Assembly (NCBI RefSeq): GCF_007855645.1
Contig: NZ_CP042265.1
Span: forward strand, 186,001-250,000
DNA: 64,000 nt
Origin: Qingshengfaniella alkalisoli
GTDB lineage: Bacteria; Pseudomonadota; Alphaproteobacteria; Rhodobacterales; Rhodobacteraceae
Direction of reading: 5' to 3'
Below, piece by piece: positions 60,369-64,000 of the stretch (the stretch's first letter is position 1; each line of letters starts with the position of its first letter). Both the position numbers and the translations under genes were made by a program. The notes under the pieces are model-generated. The model did no database searches, was not told where the DNA came from, and saw only the letters and a list, made by a program, of their open reading frames with translations.

Positions 60369-61082
60369 ATGACGCGCGGACAGGTGGATCGGCTGGATCG
60401 CCTCCAGCAGCTACTTGGACAACAAAAAAGCCTTCGCTTGCGAGAAGCAGCCGAGTTGCTTGGGGTGTCCGAAATGACAATACGCCGCGATCTGGCGGAT
60501 CACGCGGACAGGTTCACCTACCTGGGCGGGCATATCCTGGAGGCGGAAGTTGAACGGCTTCCATACGGCTTGGCCGAGGCCGCGCGTAAGAACGAAGTGG
60601 CCAAGCGTGCTGCCTGCGCCCAATGTATGCCGCTGCTGCGGGGTGGCGAGACAATCTTCGTCGATTGCGGCACGACACTTGTCCATCTGGTTGACGCCGT
60701 TCCGCCCGGACTGAAGCTCACGGTTGTTTGTTATGCGCTGAACGTGGCGGAGCGCGTGGTCCGCAATACGTCGCTTTCCCTGATCCTCCTGGGCGGGAAA
60801 TATCAAAGCGCGTCGGCCTCTTTTGCTGCGCTGCCCGGGGAATCCAGTTTCCAGCATCTGGCAATCAATGCCTGTTTTCTTTCGGCTGCGGGGTTAGACG
60901 ACGCCCTTGGCGCGAGCTGTGTTGGATTTCACGAGGCTGCATGGAAGATCGCGGCCATGAAGAAATCCAGTCGGAACTATCTCGTTATTGACCGTTCCAA
61001 ACTGGGTCAGGTGCATCCCGCCGTGTTTGCGCAGCGAGACGATTTCACAACGGTTATCACAGAGACCGGCACTTATCGGTAA
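60369..61082 (+). CDS. DeoR family transcriptional regulator
   Basis: This 237-residue regulator has an N-terminal DeoR winged helix (LRLREAAELLGVSEMTIRRDL near residue 25). The C-terminal sugar-phosphate-sensing domain carries IFVDCGTTLVHLVDAVP and LVIDRSKLGQVHPAVF. It is divergent from deoC, the likely target, with a deoxyribose phosphate as effector. The ATG at 60369 is chosen; the frame upstream to 60321 crosses the promoter. Confidence 0.9.
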   Translation: MTRGQVDRLDRLQQLLGQQKSLRLREAAELLGVSEMTIRRDLADHADRFTYLGGHILEAEVERLPYGLAEAARKNEVAKRAACAQCMPLLRGGETIFVDCGTTLVHLVDAVPPGLKLTVVCYALNVAERVVRNTSLSLILLGGKYQSASASFAALPGESSFQHLAINACFLSAAGLDDALGASCVGFHEAAWKIAAMKKSSRNYLVIDRSKLGQVHPAVFAQRDDFTTVITETGTYR

Positions 61083-61184
61083 AAACCTGCAAAGGCTGTA
61101 TTTCGACTTGTAAAAATTTGTGTGCTCTGAAACTCTACGCGCGATAAGGGCTGGAATGGCCCGTTACGCGTTCAGGAGTGGGAC

Positions 61185-62096
61185 ATGGCATTTTCCAAAG
61201 ACGAGATGCGGCAAAAGCTGACAGGCATCTCGGGTATTCTGGTGACACCCTATGACGAGGCGGACGAGATTGCCCCCGATGCCTTGGCCCCAATAATCGA
61301 ACATGTCGTTGACACTGGTGTGCATATCCCCGTCGTGAACGGCAACACCGGTGAATTCTACGCCCTGACCACCGATGAAGCCGTCACGATGGTCCATGCC
61401 GTATGCCGTATGGTGGATGGTCGTGCGCCAGTGCTTGCGGGAATTGGGCGAGGTATCCGCGACGCAACGCGTTTGGCAGAGGAATCCGCGAGGGCAGGGG
61501 CGTCCGCGCTGATGATCCATCAGCCGCCTGATCCTTTCGTTGCACCCCGCGGAATAGTCGATTATGTCCGACAAATATCGGAAGCCTCCAGCGGCCTGCC
61601 CATCGTGCTTTATCTTCGCAATGACGCGATCGGGCTGGACGGCATCAAGGCGCTGTGTGCAATCGACGGTGTGATCGGGGTCAAATGGGCATCACCAAAT
61701 CCGACCAAGCTGGCAGCCGCTATCGAAGCCTGCGATCCGTCGATCGTGTGGGTCGGTGGGCTGGCAGAGGTCTGGGCGCCGATCTTTTATTCCGTGGGCG
61801 CACGCGGCTTCACGTCCGGCCTAATCAACGTCTGGCCGGAACGCTCGCTCGATATCCATGCTGCGCTGGAGGCCAGCGACTATGCCAAGGCGCGTTCGCT
61901 GATCGCGGACATGGCAGCATTCGAGGAAATTCGCGCAGAAGAATTGAACGGCACGAATGTCACGGGTGTAAAAGCCGCGCTGCAGGCATTAGGTCGAGAC
62001 TGCGGGCCGACGCGTCCGCCATCGGCCTGGCCGCTGACCGATACGCAACAGGCGAAACTAGACACATTCCTGAAGGCCAGCGGTCTGCTGGCCTGA
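61185..62096 (+). CDS. DapA superfamily aldolase/dehydratase of unknown specificity
   Basis: This 303-residue N-acetylneuraminate-lyase/dihydrodipicolinate-synthase-type barrel shows GILVTPYDEADEI at the N-terminus, GNTGEFYALTTDE and LPIVLYLRNDA. The Schiff-base Lys is in IGVKWASPNP near residue 166, a non-KdgD context. In this superfamily with a 2-oxoglutarate semialdehyde dehydrogenase next to it, a 2-keto-3-deoxy sugar acid dehydratase or a hydroxyproline-pathway deaminase is possible. It starts the right-hand operon; the exact substrate is open. Confidence 0.8.
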   Translation: MAFSKDEMRQKLTGISGILVTPYDEADEIAPDALAPIIEHVVDTGVHIPVVNGNTGEFYALTTDEAVTMVHAVCRMVDGRAPVLAGIGRGIRDATRLAEESARAGASALMIHQPPDPFVAPRGIVDYVRQISEASSGLPIVLYLRNDAIGLDGIKALCAIDGVIGVKWASPNPTKLAAAIEACDPSIVWVGGLAEVWAPIFYSVGARGFTSGLINVWPERSLDIHAALEASDYAKARSLIADMAAFEEIRAEELNGTNVTGVKAALQALGRDCGPTRPPSAWPLTDTQQAKLDTFLKASGLLA

Positions 62097-62127
62097 TCTT
62101 CTCACAGACTAGCAAAGAGACGCAGAT

Positions 62128-63657
62128 ATGGACGGGACCACACCGAACTTCACGCCGCATGGCAAACATCTGATCGCGGGCGAATGGGTCGCTGGCGAGA
62201 CGACGTTCTCGTCGGAACCGGCGCATGGTCAGGCGTTTGACTATGCCGTTGGCACCCCCGCGCTTGTGGATCAGGCCGCCAAGGCCGCCGAGGATGCCTT
62301 CTGGAGCTATGGCTACAGCAGCCGCGAGGAACGCGCGAGATTTCTGGAAACCATCGCGGACGAGATCGAGGCACGCGGCGCCCAGATCACCGAGATCGGC
62401 ACATCCGAAACCGGGCTGCCCGAGGGTCGTCTGGAAGGCGAGCGCGGGCGCACGACTGGCCAGCTGCGCCTGTTCGCATCGCATATCCGCGACGGTGCCT
62501 ATCTGGATCGCCGTCATGACGAAGCGCTGCCCGAACGCCAGCCGCTGCCTCGCCCCGACCTGCGCATGATCCAGCGCCCGATCGGTCCGGTTGCGGTCTT
62601 TGGCGCGTCGAACTTCCCGCTGGCATTTTCCACGGCTGGCGGCGACACGGCGGCCGCGCTCGCGGCTGGGTGCCCCGTCGTGGTCAAAGGTCACTCCGCC
62701 CATCCGGGCACAGGTGAGATCGTGGCCGAAGCGATCAAGGCTGCCGTCGAAAAATGCGATATGCCGAAAGGCGTGTTTTCCTTGATCCAGGGTGGACGTC
62801 GCGATGTCGGCCAGGCACTGGTGCAGCACCCCTTGATCAAGGCAGTCGGCTTCACCGGTTCGCTCGGAGGCGGCCGCGCGCTGTTCGATCTGTGTGCACA
62901 ACGTGAGGAACCCATTCCGTTCTTCGGCGAGCTCGGTTCCGTCAACCCGATGTTCGTTCTGCCCGAAGCACTGTCCGCGCGCGGTGCAGACATCGGCAAG
63001 GGCTGGGCAGGGTCGTTGACCATGGGCGCAGGCCAGTTCTGCACCAATCCCGGTATTGCGGTGATCCCCGAGGGTGCCGTAGGTGATGCCCTGATCGAAG
63101 CGACGGTTGCTGGGCTGAAAGAAGCTTCTGCGCAAACCATGCTGACCGATGGCATCGCGCAGGCCTATCGCGACGGGAAGAACCGTTTCGACAGCCGCAA
63201 CTCGGTCCAGCCGCTTCTGACCACCGACAGCGAAGGCCGCGAAGCCAATCCGAACCTCTACGAAGTGTCCTCCGAGGCATTTCTTGGTGACCACACCTTG
63301 GGTGAAGAGGTCTTCGGTCCCCTCGGTCTGGTCGTGCGGGTGAAATCTACGGATGAGATGCTGACCCTGGCGAAAGGTCTCGACGGGCAGCTGACGACGA
63401 CGCTGCATCTTGATGACGGCGACGCCGAACTTGCCCGCAAACTGCTTCCGATCCTTGAGCGCAAGGCCGGCCGCGTGCTTGCCAACGGCTTCCCGACCGG
63501 GGTCGAGGTTGCGGACACGATGGTCCATGGCGGTCCGTACCCCGCCTCGACCAACTTCGGCGCAACTTCGGTTGGCACCTTGTCGATCCGCCGCTTCCTG
63601 CGCCCGGTCTGCTACCAGAACATCCCTGAAGGCGTTCTACCCGAAGATCTGGGCTGA
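62128..63657 (+). CDS. 2-oxoglutarate semialdehyde dehydrogenase
   Basis: This 509-residue aldehyde dehydrogenase of the alpha-ketoglutaric semialdehyde group has GPVAVFGASNFPLAFSTAGG, GFTGSLGGGRALFD, ELGSVNPMFVLPEA and catalytic Cys in GAGQFCTNPG. It oxidises 2,5-dioxovalerate to 2-oxoglutarate, the last step of uronate, arabinose and hydroxyproline routes. It can complete the KdgD pathway as well as that of the preceding enzyme. A terminator follows. Confidence 0.9.
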   Translation: MDGTTPNFTPHGKHLIAGEWVAGETTFSSEPAHGQAFDYAVGTPALVDQAAKAAEDAFWSYGYSSREERARFLETIADEIEARGAQITEIGTSETGLPEGRLEGERGRTTGQLRLFASHIRDGAYLDRRHDEALPERQPLPRPDLRMIQRPIGPVAVFGASNFPLAFSTAGGDTAAALAAGCPVVVKGHSAHPGTGEIVAEAIKAAVEKCDMPKGVFSLIQGGRRDVGQALVQHPLIKAVGFTGSLGGGRALFDLCAQREEPIPFFGELGSVNPMFVLPEALSARGADIGKGWAGSLTMGAGQFCTNPGIAVIPEGAVGDALIEATVAGLKEASAQTMLTDGIAQAYRDGKNRFDSRNSVQPLLTTDSEGREANPNLYEVSSEAFLGDHTLGEEVFGPLGLVVRVKSTDEMLTLAKGLDGQLTTTLHLDDGDAELARKLLPILERKAGRVLANGFPTGVEVADTMVHGGPYPASTNFGATSVGTLSIRRFLRPVCYQNIPEGVLPEDLG

Positions 63658-63682
63658 TCTAAGGTTTCAATGGCTTTGAGAG

Positions 63683-63710
63683 CGGCGCGGTTTACCCGCG
63701 CCGTTTTTTT
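63683..63710 (+). terminator. Intrinsic terminator after the semialdehyde dehydrogenase
   Basis: CGGCGCGG (63683-63690) pairs perfectly with CCGCGCCG (63696-63703) around TTTAC, followed by seven T residues. Confidence 0.9.
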
Positions 63711-63716
63711 GTGCGC

Positions 63717-63755
63717 TTGACATTGACGGCACCGCCAAGGATGTATTCATATACA
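63717..63755 (+). promoter_or_regulatory. Promoter and palindrome ahead of the CoA-transferase gene
   Basis: TTGACA (63717-63722) with an 18-base spacer to ATGTAT (63741-63746). The inverted repeat TGTAT-TCAT-ATACA (63742-63755) overlaps the -10 and resembles GntR-type operators. Confidence 0.45.
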
Positions 63756-63783
63756 GGGAAGTCATTTATATAAGAAGTCTCCT

Positions 63784-64000
63784 ATGAGTATGTCACGACC
63801 ATCAGATGCCCAGCCGGATGCGCCACTGTCCGGGCTGACGGTCATCGATCTGAGCCAGTTCTTGTCTGGTCCCTACTGCTCGCTGCGTCTGTCGGATCTC
63901 GGCGCGCGTGTCATCAAGGTAGAACGGCCGAATGTGGGTGATCTGTCGAGGCATCTCTACTTGAGCGACACCGAAATCGGCGGTGATTCAACGATCTTCC
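63784..64000 (+). CDS. CaiB/BaiF family CoA-transferase (partial, runs off right end)
   Basis: The frame is open from ATG at 63784 to the window end, 72 codons. The start carries the class III CoA-transferase signature ([31 protein letters not shown]). The full protein would be about 390-430 residues. It transfers CoA between organic acids. AGAAGTCTCCT precedes the ATG. Confidence 0.85.
   Translation, partial: MSMSRPSDAQPDAPLSGLTVIDLSQFLSGPYCSLRLSDLGARVIKVERPNVGDLSRHLYLSDTEIGGDSTIF

Overview
The window reads as a chromosome segment of a Rhodobacteraceae (roseobacter-group) alphaproteobacterium. No database search was run; this rests on gene content and order: two complete tripartite TRAP transporters, a YlxR-YlxQ fusion between nusA and infB, an NDUFAF5-like methyltransferase, a bacterial ALDH16, and promoters of the CTTGCA-N17-TATAT type. 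GC content is moderately high and fairly even. I found no phage, insertion sequence, CRISPR array, rRNA or tRNA.

Layout. (1) 1-4.4 kb: housekeeping genes, with a methyltransferase (runs off the left end), comF, grxC, a nitrilase-family amidase, ubiG and pip. (2) 4.4-10.4 kb: a decayed DUF1992 gene, then the rimP-nusA-ylxR-infB translation/transcription operon behind a clear promoter and a terminator-bearing leader. (3) 10.7-22.2 kb: a mutT-argJ-ppiC block transcribed leftward, secA with a small exported protein, radC, dnaKJ, alkB, and a frameshifted SH3/COG3650-type envelope gene. (4) 22.3-28.8 kb: cysQ, kdsB and galU, then a glucosylglycerate module (synthase, phosphatase, GH13_18 phosphorylase). 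(5) 29.1-32.9 kb: an FAD oxidase and a P6C/aminoadipate-semialdehyde dehydrogenase facing each other, with a LysR regulator; this looks like pipecolate/lysine catabolism. (6) 32.9-39.4 kb: the phosphate regulon pstSCAB-phoU-phoB, followed by a second PhoB-like regulator whose receiver domain is degenerate. phoR is absent, and a Pho box precedes pstS. (7) 39.7-44.0 kb: ynjB-ynjC-ynjD transporter genes coupled to a ynjF-type CDP-alcohol phosphatidyltransferase. (8) 44.2-48.1 kb: TRAP transporter 1 overlapping a chloramphenicol-phosphotransferase-like kinase, plus a 52-residue membrane protein. (9) 48.1-56.4 kb: a uronate oxidation locus (udh, SMP-30 lactonase, kdgD, GntR regulator, TRAP transporter 2, amidase). 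(10) 56.4-61.1 kb: deoxyribose catabolism (deoC, ALDH16, fucU/rbsD-like, divergent DeoR regulator). (11) 61.2-64 kb: a second DapA-family enzyme, 2-oxoglutarate semialdehyde dehydrogenase, and the start of a CaiB/BaiF CoA-transferase.

How it fits together: the right half is a catabolic neighbourhood in which TRAP systems import organic acids and short dedicated routes feed 2-oxoglutarate, acetaldehyde/acetate and glyceraldehyde-3-phosphate into central metabolism. Uronates would be oxidised by Udh, opened by the lactonase, and (after a dehydratase not seen here) converted by KdgD and a 2-oxoglutarate semialdehyde dehydrogenase. The left half is core information processing and envelope/sulfur/sugar-nucleotide metabolism. 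Less ordinary items are the interrupted DUF1992 and COG3650 genes, the rimP leader terminator, the PhoB paralogue with a non-phosphorylatable receiver, the kinase fused by overlap to a TRAP operon, the glucosylglycerate module, and two small ORFs of 42 and 52 codons.
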